Shown here piece by piece: positions 25,221 to 37,504 of a DNA stretch of 64,000 nucleotides (the first letter of the stretch is position 1; every line of letters starts with the position of its first letter). The notes below the pieces were generated by a model that saw only the letters and a program-made list of their open reading frames with translations, was not told where the DNA came from and did no database searches. A program made the position numbers and the translations under genes. The stretch lies in the NCBI GenBank assembly GCA_000697355.1, contig JNEN01001232.1:238117-302116 (forward strand), in the 5' to 3' direction. The stretch comes from Syncephalastrum monosporum B8922 (Eukaryota; Mucoromycota; Mucoromycetes; Mucorales; Syncephalastraceae).

Positions 25221-26802
25221 TTAGAGATGGCCATCGTCTGCTTCGTTGGACAGCGTGCTGTAAGCATAGTCGTTGATGGGGAAATGGTAACCCGTCCCGC
25301 GTCTACAAGTTCGTTCATGAGACTCGACTTTCTGTCTTTTTCTGCATTCACGACTTACGGTAATCCGACTGGCAAAAACCACCGGCTTGGATTCTTGCCC
25401 ATGACTTGTTCAAAGTTCTCTCTGTCATATCAGGTTCCCTTTTTTTTTAGTAATCCATGGTATATGCACTCACCCTTTTTTTTTTCCTTTTTTTTCTTTC
25501 CACACTTTACCTAGAGCCCATATCCCAGGGATTAAAGTATTTGCTCCGCATAATATCCGGCCGGCCCCGGCGGTTTCTGCCCATGCGAAAGTTTGCCTTT
25601 TCGTAAAACTCAATCGTGGTGCGGTTCTTGAAGATCTGCCGGGTATGAAAGAGCGTGAAGGGCACAAGAAACATGCCAAAGACGGCCGAGACAAAGACAA
25701 GCACGGGCCAATTGAAGTCGAGGCCCAGTATGCTCTGAGATAGATGGGTTACATGAGCGATAGGAAGGCATACCATTGTGTCATTGCTTACCAGCGGGGC
25801 ATTCAGCATGTCAATGGTGGGCGGGAGGGTGGTACTAAAGACGTAGATGCAGACAAGGGAGGCGTAGAGGATGAAGAGATAAAAGTACTTGTAGTTGAAG
25901 TAGCCGACGCAGTTGTTCACCCTATTCGTCATGTCATGTCATAGTGGGTAGGTGAGTATCTCATCCATCTCCTTGTAAACCCATTTATCGTATCAAAAGC
26001 ATCAATGCATACCATGGACAATGGCTGTCAAAGTAGGTGGAAATGAGCAAGACAGAAACAGAAAGTGAATAAGGTTAATATATTCATAATATATGAGATG
26101 CGACTTACTGATCCATTTTCAGGATACAGGCCTTGCAGGTACGGCAGTGGTGGGTGCGGTCGTATTTCTCAAGACGGCATTTCTGGCAATAACGACGTGC
26201 ACCACAGCGCTTGACCGTGATCAGCGGATAAGCGTTGTTGCGAGTTTCGGAAGTCGACGGCCGCAATGCCAAGCTCGTTCTGGATTCAGCCCCTTCGACA
26301 TTGAGCACAGCCACATTGCCAGTGGTACCGCCGCCATGGGCACCCTGAGCAGTACCGTTAGCCATCGACTGTCCCTCTTCCAGGGTGTCTTCGGGTCGGT
26401 GGCCGTTTAATAGCTGGACGTCTTCCCGGTCCTGCAGAAAGGCCTCCTCGTCGGCCTCTTCGTCGTGCCGCCTCTGCAGAGCCTACACCCTTGTGTTACT
26501 CTCTTTCTAGACGCTCGACTCGTAACGAGTGCCATCGGAATTACCTCTCGGGTGGTGCCAGGCGAGGTGCGTGTCGTCTTCCAGAAGCTCCATATGCACA
26601 TGAAGAACTGGGGCTGGAAAAACAGAATGTAGAGAATGCCCTGAGCCATGCGGCCTTCCTGGAGTAACCGCCAGCATAAACGGAAATGGAAGGCCCAGTA
26701 GCACCACGCAAAGATGAGCGACAGTAAGACAACAGGCGAGGCGTTAATACACCGTATGCAGCTGCGTTGAATCGTGTCAAGTCGTGGACATGCTACGCTC
26801 AT
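25221..26802 (-). CDS. DHHC-type protein S-palmitoyltransferase
   Basis: Seven exons on minus (26545-26802, 26109-26482, 26013-26024, 25792-25921, 25511-25734, 25359-25421, 25221-25302) give 380 aa. Two transmembrane segments precede, and two follow, the Cys-rich domain, whose Zn-binding cysteines and DHHC active site are complete only after splicing (TGT CGC CGA-type CRD, then DHHCPWVNNCVG). The TTxE motif (RTTIEF) and a C-terminal NFEQVMGKN block, typical of fungal Pfa enzymes, are also present. The enzyme transfers palmitate to cysteine thiols of membrane-associated proteins. The exon at 26013-26024 is only 12 nt and supplies most of the DHHC motif. An acidic, Gly-rich insert lies between the second transmembrane segment and the CRD. 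Confidence 0.92.
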
Positions 26803-27732
26803 GCTGCCATGTATACTGTATGTTTATACTGTATATAGAAAGAACAAAAGAGAAAAATACCCGCTTTCTGTTCCTGGAAAGTTCACGTCCCCCGCCCCGC
26901 CCCCCTCGTTCATCTTTTCCGCTGTTGCCCCGCAAAAAGAAATTCCATCTCTCATAACTGTCTACAGTAACTTCTTTCTGTAAGCTATGTCCAACGAGAC
27001 ATGGACAGCTCGGCGGGTTGTGTATGTTATGTCCTCCCAACGCTCACAAACATATCTCGCCAATGGGTACATAAAGCACATGCTGACTGAGAGTCCAAGT
27101 TTGCAGAGAAGACTGCAAGGCTGTGTACGGTATGTGGGTCTCGGCAAAGTCCTTGAAGGAATGATGGAGGTCCAAAAAGATAGGCGATAGGGCCACAGCG
27201 TCTGAATGTTGAGCACAGAAAAAAAAAAAAAAAAAAAAACAAAGGGAAAGACAAGCCAAAAGAGCTCTTGCAAACTCTTTAAGAATCATGGTCAGTATTT
27301 ATGTCAAAAGAGCGATCACTGTACCGTTTCGTTGACAGGAAATGAGAAAGTGGTTGACATGTGTATTTTTCATAGCATTCTGACTGCCGCTGCTCGAGTA
27401 AAAAAGCGTGTGTGGACTCTCTTTTTATGTATATACGGCGGGCACATAAAAAGGACGTGATGTACCTTTCCGCCACCCTGATATGGCGGATTGTACGTTG
27501 CGCTTCAACTCGGCGTATGTTGTACTTTCGTTTTTCCCTGGCACGCTTCCTATTATAGCGCGCCCATCCTCTTGGAATCACAAGCAGGTACGTCGCTGAA
27601 GAGCAGTGTATATCGAGGGCCTATTCGAAACAGTATTCCAAGGAAAATAGTCTTGCCAAAACGCGTCGGTGTTGGAACACGACATTTTCAAACGCGTTCT
27701 TTTTTTTTCCTTCCAACTTCACCTTCCTTGAA
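26803..27732. other. Shared upstream region of DHHC gene and POLD2
   Basis: A 930-bp divergent intergenic region with a 20-bp A run near 27220 and GT/TA-rich stretches. ORFs on both strands lack domain features. Confidence 0.45.
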
Positions 27733-29664
27733 ATGTCAACGAGCGCATCGTATGTGGAACAACACAATGTGATACACCACTCGCCTTGTCTAACGATGAT
27801 ACAGGGCTGATCAGCTGTGTTCGGGATCGGTAGATACCTTTACTCCTCAGAAACGCCAGGCCGTTCCGTACGATCCATTGCCCAATGTCGCCAATAGACT
27901 TCGATTGAAGCCCGGGCAATCCTATCGAAAGCAGTATGCGAGTCAGTACTTTGTGCGCCTTACCAAGCTACGCCCGCAGGTGCTACGTGTGGCAGAGAAA
28001 CAGTGGTCGAGTCTGGCCGGTACGTTCATTTCACCTTATACGAAAAGGAGGGGACAGCTCCAGTAACGCAACCGGCTCGCGTGAATAGATCAGCCTGAGC
28101 ACGTCGCTAAAGTACCGGACGTGACTCCCAAACGGTGCTACGTGGTTGGCACGATCTATATCAGTATGGCTTTGAAGCCCAACGTACTGCAGGATATCAG
28201 TGCAGAGGTATGTGCGCCATTAGCGACTTCACGCCTGTGGGCTGCTGAACCTAGATCTTGGTTGTGCAGGTATCGCTTGTGGCGCCCGCGATTCCTTTAA
28301 AATACAAATCAGACCAGGACACCATTGCCATTGAGGATGAATCTGGCCGTATTGAGTTATCCGGATCGATCCTTGCAAGCGAATTCTGGGTCACGGGTAT
28401 GGTGGTTGGGCTGCTTGGTTGCGAGACCGCTCTCGGTACATTCGAAGTCGAGGACATTTGTTTCCCTGGCATGCCCCCTCAGATTACACCTTCGGTGAAA
28501 CAGAGTAAGTCAAATCGAGTAGAGTGGCGGCTTTTTGCCGGGACTAATGCTTGAATTAGGCGATGGCCCACGCTACGTGGCTCTGGTGTCTGGTCTGAAC
28601 GTGGGCGAGACGGAAACCTCAGATATGAAGACCGAGCTTTTACGCGAGTTTCTCACAGGCGAGCTCGGCAGCCTTACTGTAAGTAAAATCATCGCTAGGG
28701 AGTTTCAGGAACGGCAAATATTCATATATCTCGCCCCCCGTGTAGGATCAACAAAACAGCGCCACCATCTGCAGGCTTATCATTGCCGGCAACTCCTTAA
28801 CAAAGCGAAAATTGGAGGCAGTCGAGGATACGAAGAAGGTAAACCATCCTTTTGGGAAAGGCGATAAAGGCAAAATCTCATTATAAGCGTGTAGAAAAAG
28901 TATGGCTACGACGCAACGAAATACGACGTACGACCCGCCCACGACCTGGACGATATGCTTGAAGACATTGGCAGCACAATGCCGATTGACATCATGTCCG
29001 GCGAACGTGATCCTGTCAAGCGCCAGTGGCCGCAACAGCCGATTAACAAAGCCCTGTTTGACCGCACGCGCAACCTGTCAACAGTCAAGGGCGTCACCAA
29101 CCCGCACTGGTGCAAAGTGGGTGATATCACGTAAGCAAAACAGAGGCACGCGTTCACACGCATTAAACGAGATTATGGTAGTTTTCTTGGTACCTCAGGT
29201 CAGAACTTGGATGATATTTATCGGTACATTGATGGTGACGATCGACTGCAAATGGCCGAGCGATGTCTCTATTGGCGGCACATTGCGCCTTCGGCGCCCG
29301 ACACTTTGTGTATGTCTTTTTTTTTTTCATGTGGAGTTGAGACAAAGGGGAAGGTTTTTCTCATACATAGCGTACGTATAGGGTGCTATCCTTTCCAGGA
29401 CGACGATCCGTTCTTGCTTGAAGAGTGCCCGCATGTCTACTTTATAGGAAATCAGCCACGGTTTGAGCAGCGATTAGCAGAAGGTATGAAGTATATTCAA
29501 ACGCAAGGAACGAAAACCTTCATAACGCCAAACTCTTTCCTCTTTCTGCAGGGCCAGATGGGCAAAAAGTACGGGTGGTATTAGTGCCATCATTTAGTGA
29601 GACAGGGTGCTTGGTCCTTGTCGATCTCGTCACTTTAGAATGTACGAGCGTTCAAGTGAAATAA
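27733..29664 (+). CDS. DNA polymerase delta small (B) subunit
   Basis: Ten exons (27733-27749, 27805-28019, 28089-28207, 28270-28504, 28560-28678, 28746-28838, 28895-29130, 29182-29309, 29382-29483, 29552-29664) give 458 aa, close to human POLD2 (469 aa) and yeast Pol31. The N-terminal OB fold is followed by the calcineurin-like but catalytically dead phosphodiesterase fold. Diagnostic blocks are FLGTSGQNLDDIYRY, HIAPSAPDTL and CPHVYFIGNQPRF. It bridges the catalytic subunit to the third subunit (Cdc27/POLD3) for PCNA-dependent lagging-strand synthesis. Intron density is the highest in the window, with several exons near 100 nt and a 17-nt first coding exon. Confidence 0.93.
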
Positions 29665-30175
29665 TTTTTTTATGGAGTACAATGCGCCTCATGTGGTATG
29701 GATACGTTTTGTGTATATACCTCTTTGACTACCCACACGCAACACACAAAACGTGGGATAAAGTTCATCATGGATACTTTTTACACCTCCTCGGCCCCTG
29801 CACGGTCGTACAGCGTTATCTAGACTGTTGTATCTTCGTGTGCCCATTTCTGCGGGTCTGTCTGGCCACATTCATATAAGCATCGAGGGAGGCGGGCATC
29901 GTGCTTCCATAACCAGTGATGTAGTGCCGACCGTCCGCGTAGATGCGTTTACGTATTTGATGCGTATCCAGCTGATATGGCCGATCACACATGGAATGCC
30001 TGTTGATGTCAACGTAAGCAAGCGGAACCCATGGGACATGGGTTTATAAAATAGAAGCCGTACATAAAGAAGCAGACACTAGGATCGACTTTTTTAAATG
30101 TCCATGTTAGGAAATGGGAGGACAGCGCGGCGATTGGAGAACTACAGGAATGATAAAGCTTAAAGGTCGATAGCG

Positions 30176-30213
<38 letters not shown>

Positions 30214-32333
30214 GCCCTGAAAGTTCTGGCGAACTGAACTTTTATTCACTTGCGCCTGTAGGGATGATCAACCGATTTGCTTCCTCCTGGGAAAACCTGT
30301 ATATTTCGATACGAGCAGCGCTCGACAAGATGATTTAAGGGAGTAGTAAGCTATCATCATATGACATGAAGGACCCAAGGAGATCGATTGAAGGCAAGGA
30401 AGTAGGAGATACTTGTTAAGATGCATCTTTCTTATGGACGAAGCGCGTCAACAAAAAGGAATGACAAGGAAGCAAGATAAGGCAAGATAATACAGGACTC
30501 TCGTCACAACCACGCGGGCATCTGTGGTAATCTTTATAAATAAAGCCACAATATGGAGCATGACCATTTATGAACAAGTAACATGCCCTTTTCTTCCAAC
30601 GTTTTGATTACTATGAGCGCCTTGCCACATGGAGTGGAAATTTGGCACGTCGGCAAAAATTTAGGAGGGAGCAGCCCTGAATCCGCCTCTGTTCAGCACA
30701 TGGTTGGACAGCACTGATGCCAGCATGGCATAATTTCGCGGCGACCTTGGCGAGAGCCACCCGTAAAATTGGGATGATTTTTTCTTTTTTGGCAGCCTAG
30801 TGCTTGGCTCTCGTATCCCTTTTTCCCCCGTTTCCTCATCCGCATCATGCCTCCGTATGCTGTCTTTGTCCCCTCTCCCTCGAACCTGTGGATCACCGAT
30901 GCCTCCACTCCATATAAAGTTTCTTGATATATCAACAAAGACATCAGCTGAGGAGATTTACAAGAGGCACTATCTCGACCCGCCATTGCAGACTACATGT
31001 AAAAAATAAGGGCTATGTTGAGCGTAGAAGAAGAAAAAGAAATGCTCTGATGGTTTGGTTTGACAGTTGCTTGCGTATGTTTATGCATGCAAGAAATTCA
31101 TTTGACAGGCCTGTTTGAGTAGACACATAGACCATCTCTGACTCTGCTTACCGCAATACATGCATGCATTCTTTCAAGAAATATAGTTCATAGCACTCCA
31201 TGATACTAGAAACCCCAATCCTTGGGACTTATTTTCACAATTTACTTTTGAGAGGAAAGGCTACGTATTTTTGATATGGATACCGATCCAAGAACACAAA
31301 GCAAAGGCACGGAAAGCATTCGTTTTGTATGTGTGTGTATCGTGAACGAACGTGTAGTAGTATTGTCATTTTTTCACACACTCTCTCTCTTCTTGGTAGG
31401 TTAGGCCCATGCGAGGGTTCTCGGCCTTTTTTGTATCCGCAGGGGCGCATGTGCTGCTGCTGCTGCTGATTAGAGCGATACTCTGACCATTACGTATTCT
31501 GACAATGGTCAAACCGGTTCTCAGAGTTGGCACACAGAGTATTATGACGAGTGGTAATGATTGTCAAGCACAACCACGAGGGCACCTGGTCATGTTCCAT
31601 TTTTTCATTTTTTTTATTGTTCCCAAGCACACTTGACTGCTGTTTACTATAGATGAGAGCAGAGAGGATTACCGACCACCCAACCTTCCTTCTTAGCAGC
31701 CATGAGATGTACTTTCACTTCGGGCCCTTCCTACCCGCCTCCCGGCCGGTGAGGCGATTCAGCAGACATTGTATGGAAGCTATAGAGAAGAACTGTATAT
31801 GTTGCTTATGAACATATGTAGTTCCTACAGCTATTATGTGCGCTTTGAGATAAAAATAGCCGAAACTAGAGAGGTCTGCCGCGCTGTATGAAAAACGTGG
31901 AGACGATCCCATGTAACCTTATAGCGAAAGGGACTTCTTTTCTTTATTTTGACTTTACAGTTAAAGTTCAAAGTTCGCGTTTCGATAAAGTCATGGCATT
32001 ACTGTACATTTAAATTGCCTTACGACAGATAGGATAGACACACACGCAAGAGATAGCGATCCGTTATAGAAGAATATAAAAAAGGACCTCCGTTCAAAGC
32101 GCCTAAAGAGATGAAATATAGAGCCGCCCCTATTCCCCCTTCCCCCTTCTCAAAATAAAACGCAACAAAAAAAAAAAGCGAAAAAGAAAAAAAAAAGTCT
32201 TGGTATGATGTTTTTTTCGGATCGCTCGTTTCCTCATCTGAACTACCTCTTTCTTTTTCGTTCTCCTCAACTACCTAGCGTACATCAAACCTTCCTGCAC
32301 TGCTTCATACTTTAAGCATATACAGCGCTTACG
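29665..32333. other. Gene-poor 2.7 kb region
   Basis: It holds a 35-nt poly-A run, GT-rich stretches and short ORFs without domains. A 25-codon frame from the ATG at 30847 is too short to support. No tRNA-like cloverleaf was noticed. Confidence 0.4.
30176..30210. repeat. 35-nt poly-A run
   Basis: An uninterrupted A run followed by GGCGCC. It could be the tail of an old retroposed sequence, but no target-site duplication was identified. Confidence 0.9.
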
Positions 32334-32837
32334 ATGGCATCTTACTGGTATTCCACTGACGGCATGGACCACAAGCGACTCTCGAATCGGCATTTGGCGG
32401 TGCTTGACCGCGCCTTTGAGCGACGTATGCGGGTAGACATTCGCGACAAGAGCGCCTTTGGGGACCTGCCTGCGGTAGCAGACCCGTACCTAGGCACGAT
32501 GACATCGGGCGATATCCACTATGGTCTTTATCGGAATCCGTCTCTCCGAACGAGCGAGATGGATGCGCTCGATAATTTGGTGCTTGTCGATAGTTCCTTG
32601 GATCTCAACACGAATACTTCTCGCAGTCGCCATGGCAACGCAAGCAGCAGCTATACCAGTTTGACCGGTATGGGCGCCCTTCCTCAAGGCGATGGCGACG
32701 ACCGGGTCCTGGTCGCTTCGGATCGCAACGTCTCAGAAAGCACACGACCTACCGCACCGTCTTTTGCACGTCCACGCCGCCACATGATGCAACCGACTAC
32801 AGCTGAGGAGGAATGCTATTGTTGTATCATAAGCTGA
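32334..32837 (+). CDS. Orphan small protein ending in a CAAX-type lipidation signal
   Basis: A single exon of 167 aa with no recognised family. It is polar and Ser/Asp/Arg-rich with a Tyr-rich start (MASYWYSTDGMDHKRLSN). The last seven residues are CYCCIIS: CIIS fits a CAAX box with Ser at the end, which in the general rule favours farnesylation, and two more cysteines directly before it could be palmitoylated. This is the arrangement of H/N-Ras and other membrane-tethered signalling proteins, but there is no GTPase domain. Membrane attachment is therefore inferred. A CT-rich leader and a multi-ACTACT 3' flank surround it. The ORF is supported by GC-rich third positions compared with its A+T-rich surroundings. 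Confidence 0.65.
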   Translation: MASYWYSTDGMDHKRLSNRHLAVLDRAFERRMRVDIRDKSAFGDLPAVADPYLGTMTSGDIHYGLYRNPSLRTSEMDALDNLVLVDSSLDLNTNTSRSRHGNASSSYTSLTGMGALPQGDGDDRVLVASDRNVSESTRPTAPSFARPRRHMMQPTTAEEECYCCIIS

Positions 32838-34081
32838 GATAATTCTTCCCATTTCAGCTTCCCTATAACAGTTCACTACTATTCCTTCTTTACTACTACC
32901 ACTACTATTACCTGCTACTACTGTCACCATCCCTACACAGCATCCTGCACTGTTTCTATTTCCCATTTCTTTGCATTTATTTTACTTCTTCTCGTTTGTT
33001 ATATTACGATATTCTGACACACACACACACACATCTGCACATGTCTCTATTCCGTTCCCTTTGCATGTTTCGTTCGGCCACATGGGCTGGATACAAACTT
33101 TAATTATAGCATTTGTGTAACATCTCTGCACATCCATACTATACACTACACATATATACATACACTATACTACTCTTATTTCTTTGTTCCTTTAAGGTTC
33201 TTGTGGGCCCTTTTTTCTTTTTTTCTTTTTTATGCATGAAGCAAAACTGGGGTTACTTCCCTTGTAACTTCACGTGGCAAATCCCTACATTGGAACAGCA
33301 CACGCTGGTGCATATGAAGTCTATATACCGCAAAGGATTATGGTTGTGCGTCTCTACACAGACAATACATTCATATGCAGACTATACATATGCATGCGGC
33401 TAGACCAGAGAAGACAGAATAGACATGTCATGTCATGTCATGTCACGAACCCGAAGAAGCCGCTACCTCAAAACAAAACAAAAATACAGACAATCATTGA
33501 CAACAAGGTTCAGGGGCATAGTGTCTATGGTGATCCTTTTTCATACGTTGCTGCATGCCGTAAGAAAAAAAAAACTGACTACAGCAGAGGTGCTCCCAAT
33601 GGCCTTGATCAGTCTGCGCAGAGCCACATTGCCTGCTGTGGATTATTAAGAGAGATCGATTTGGGATATGCTGGAGTGTCCATCCGTAGATATCCTTAGG
33701 ATGGCGTATGATGAGCGGAGCAGACCAAATAAAAAGTAAATAGGAAAAGGAGACTATAATTGATTGAATTACGTACTTCGTAGTTAGGAGAGATATCGAG
33801 ATCTACCACATGAAGCTTTATACATTCTTGTGCATGAAACCTTGTTGTGCTTGTCTGCATTTCCAATGGATGAGCAACCGAGGACAGGAAAAGGATAGTG
33901 CACATAGAATATCCGAAATGCAGGTCTCTCAAGAACGCGGGTTTGACTGGAATCTCATAGTTTGTCGACACCTTCTCCATTTATACATGTATTACGTATT
34001 CTGCTGTAATCTTTGAATAAACTAGGATAGATAAATAGGGTAGATGATTATGGAAACCAGCACGAAGATGGAGAAAGAGGT
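32838..34081. other. Gene-poor region
   Basis: It includes ACTACT and ACACAC repeats, a TCATG tandem repeat around 33425-33445 and no supported gene. Confidence 0.4.
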
Positions 34082-35128
34082 TCAGTTTAGAGCAGCAAGA
34101 CAGCTCGCCAACATAATAGATGCGACTGTAAGCGTAATATCAAAGGCGGCAGAAAGTGCTACGAGTCGCTGTACACCATTCGGTAGCTGGTACGTGGGGG
34201 TTTGGGCGGGATTCTCTACCTGGAGCTGGCTCTTCATCCCACCCGGCTGATGGCATCGGAAGTAGCTGCTGCAACGATTCTCACACATCTCTTTTGTTGT
34301 CTGATCGGTGCAACCGGCCTGGCATGTCTTGGTGCGACCTTCGCACTCTGCCACGGTGACGGGCCACTCGTACGGAGGGCAGTCCGGTATCTTACTCTAT
34401 AGGAGAGAAAAGAAACGCATCAATAGGGTTCTCTCCGCAGCAAAAAGGTGCCTGCGTGTATGTAGTATATTAACTTCTCACTTTACCTGACACGTGCAAC
34501 CCCATGCCATAGATGTCTGGTTACAGAAGCTGGAAGAAAAGGGTCGCTTGATTTAGTAAACTATACGTGTCTTCAGCGGTAAGAGGTTGCACATACTTTG
34601 TTTGTGTGTTTTGACTTCCACGGCATTGGTTCTATATGAAAAGTAGAGAGGTTAGTATGAGCTAACCTTTGCCTATGGAAACAACAACATGACATACCGC
34701 ACAAAAATCGGTCTGATCTTTGCAAACTGCACCTCGCTGTGTTTCGTTCAGGTCCAAGATAGACCAACTACCGACAGGGAGGGTGACTGTAAGTCATGAA
34801 GAATAAAAACGTGTGAGCATGTGCCTCTTTGAGAATCCTGCTACCATGACGCACTGAAATCCTGCGAGCCAGGCGGGTGATCATCGGATCCGGTCTTGAG
34901 AGCATGAATGTTGGCAATATCGGGCAAAGCTGGAGACGCATTATCTTGATGCGGAGACTCTGTCGTAGGTACCTCGGCCTGTTGGGTTGCTGGGGCAGCA
35001 GGCTCCTCGGCGTCCAGGACGGCCATGGACGGATCATCGGCCTGAATGTCTTGCGCTCCCGTGTCAAATGTCATTAGCAGTACGATGCAGAGCAAGATAG
35101 CAAAGTATGGATGAGGATTCCACAGCAT
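34082..35128 (-). CDS. Secreted Cys-rich, probably GPI-anchored protein (DUF7707-like)
   Basis: Five exons on minus (34855-35128, 34698-34786, 34597-34631, 34487-34529, 34082-34396) give 251 aa. An N-terminal signal peptide (FAILLCIVLLMTF core) is followed by an acidic, Pro/Thr-rich stretch. The Cys-rich domain carries VCKDQTDFCANQCRG, NFCNQTSMAWGCTCQ and CENRCSSYF, and the C-terminus is a hydrophobic segment (LTVASIMLASCLAAL) typical of a GPI-attachment signal. The NFCN...MAWGCTC pattern matches a fungal extracellular domain catalogued as DUF7707 (from memory). A cell-wall or plasma-membrane surface location is inferred; no enzymatic function is known. The donor of exon 1 is GTGCGT, so that junction is less certain. 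Confidence 0.72.
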
Positions 35129-37504
35129 GATGTTTTTGGGATGCTGCAGGTGGATTAAGGAAGAATAGTAGTATAAATGAGTGGGCGGGGTCTGGGAATT
35201 GCTTAAGCAAAAACAGAGGAAAAAGTGGAAAAGGGTGCAGTGATTCGGTCAAGAACACGGGCATCCTTTAGTAGAAGATGACCACTCGGCTCTATGGGTG
35301 ATCAGAAGAAGGGACCCATCTTCACTGAGCTGACCTTGTAAGTTGTATACTAATAAAATTGCCTTCGGATATAAGGCAAGGGATGAAAAGACTTGGATAT
35401 GTGCCTTCACACTCGTGCACACTGTTTAGGGAATGAGGTATAAAGACGCACCTGAATCAAAAATTAACTGTATACATTCAAAATGGTATATACGGTAAGA
35501 CTCTCGGACTTCTCTACCGTGTTCCATTGGACGTAGGCTCACTTAGCATACACGAACGTATCAAGAAGTACACACGCATGATATGTTCAATTGGCTTGAT
35601 CGTCAGACCCACCATGGACTGTAACTGTGGCCGACCCGATGTATTACCACTGTGCCTGACCCATTCCCTTGTCATCATAATCACCTTAATATGGTATCTT
35701 CACAGCAACCTCGATTATTCAGGGGCAGGTTTCTACAGTTTTCAAAAATGCTTTATAATTCCATGCCCTCATGATGGACGAAATTATACATCAAGGACGG
35801 TATGAGGCACAGGTTTCGAGCGTATGTCTCGGTCTTAGACGCAGTATTGTGCTTTATTTTGTGCCCAAATGTGAAAGGGCCTGCGCGGATAGTATGGCCG
35901 CAATAACCGTGACCTGGAAAATAAAAGGGCGAAGAACGAGGGTAGCCGGGGGAAGGTGATCATTCAAGAACGCTAGGGGTAAAATAATAAAAATGTCTTC
36001 CAATGACAGTGTCTCCCGAGAAAAAAACAAATGCATTATTTCAAATACAAAAAAAAAAAAGAAGGAGCACTGTAGAAGATAATGATGCAATCTTCCTATT
36101 TGTATATGTTGTCTGCAAACTCTGGATGTGTTGTGCTTTGTCCCACGCAACAGTACTGAGCTTCCCTTTTGTAGCCATTCACCGGCTTTTTTTTTCTTCT
36201 TCTTCTTGGGTTCCCTAACGATGTCACTCTTGTCAGTGTCCCAAAAGATGATGAGACTCAGTGGCCATTGTACCACTACCTCTCGTCGAGACTGTCATGC
36301 AGTGCACGATAGCATTTAAGGTCGGATCTCGGATATGAGGATCTATTTCAGGTCCACCGTCCATGCGAACGTGCGGGAAAAAAAGGACATTTTTTAATGA
36401 ATTTATATGCATGGTCCGGTCGCCTCGGTTTTCACGCAAAACTATCGAGTACATGCCTTCCCTTTCTTCATAGATATCAGCGGATGAGACGCAGCGGTGT
36501 TTAAGATTGTAGGATATCCTTCAGGTTAAAACGCAGCAGGATTGAATGCAGGACTGCAGATCCGCACGACACTATAATTTTTCCTGTTCTGTCTTAAAAA
36601 TTCGAACGGACTTGTAAACGTTTTGACATAACCATGTTGTTATTGAAATTGACAAACAAATAAAAAGAAGGAAAAGCATGAAGAAGCCGTGATGCACCGA
36701 CTTGGGTACATGCTGTGTATCAGAAAAGCGGCTGCTGCATGTAAGCAGTAATCCCGTACATACAAATCCTTATATCCAGCCCGTCATTCAAAGTAAACAA
36801 TCATGCATGCACTTGATTTTAAGAAAGGCCCAGCCAGGCGCAGCTCAGCACGGCTACGGCAACGAAACGACAAAGGACAGGTACACAGCTCTAATAGGAT
36901 GAGGCTGACGAAGATTAGAGCCGCACCTTTGTCCACATCGTCATAATCATAGTCATATTATATTGAATATGTATCAGAAGATCAAATATATCACTCTCGT
37001 CTTGCACTCTTTCGTTAATAATATGAGTTATGAGGCTACACATGCCCGCGAATGATAGGTACATCGCATGAATGCAATTTAAACTTAAGGCCAGAAATGA
37101 AGACCATCAGTAAGAAGGCATAGATTATGAGTGCAAATCCCATCATTTGCACACGCTATACGATACATGGGGTAACAAAGGGTCAGGTGAAAAGCGTGTG
37201 GGCATGATGAGATCGACATGAACGAACATGAGCGTAATAAATAGATATGAAAAAAAAAAATGAAAAAAAAAGTGGGAGCAGACGCCAACACGACCCCTTC
37301 AGCTTCGAGGAGGGATATTTTGTGCACATAGCAGCAGTCACTATCCCCCTTCATCGAAGATACATGGTGTACATAAACGTACGTATCTAACATTGTGTGA
37401 TTTATCAAGGGAAACGCCAACTAAACGCCCTTTTCATTCGTTTTCTTTTTTGTTTTATTCTATTTTTTTGTTTTCTTGCCCTTCCTTCTTACCCCGTCAA
37501 TGAG
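35129..37504. other. Gene-poor 2.4 kb region
   Basis: Several short ORFs on both strands lack domains, start context or splice partners. A stretch near 37085-37160 faintly resembles the 3' half of a tRNA but no cloverleaf can be drawn. Confidence 0.4.
37433..37500 (+). promoter_or_regulatory. Pyrimidine-rich leader of exchanger gene
   Basis: A T/C-rich stretch ends just before the exchanger start codon at 37505, like the tract in front of the kinase. A leader or promoter role is inferred. Confidence 0.25.

Noticed and set aside
27044..27289. Minus ORFs with a Phe run upstream of the DHHC gene
   Set aside because: They read through a 20-nt poly-A tract; no splice link to the DHHC gene improves its N-terminus.
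30847..30924. Short plus-strand frame starting MPPYAVFVPSPSNLW
   Set aside because: Only about 25 codons, no partner exon found and no domain.
33425..33445. TCATG tandem repeat considered as an array
   Set aside because: Only four short units with no spacers; not a CRISPR-like or functional array. No CRISPR array was seen anywhere in the window.
35527..35805. 92-codon plus-strand ORF
   Set aside because: It has no domain, and its composition matches the surrounding non-coding DNA.
37085..37160. tRNA-like 3' half (its antisense reads NDGICTHN)
   Set aside because: The T-loop consensus is broken and no acceptor or D-arm pairing could be drawn, so at best a decayed relic.
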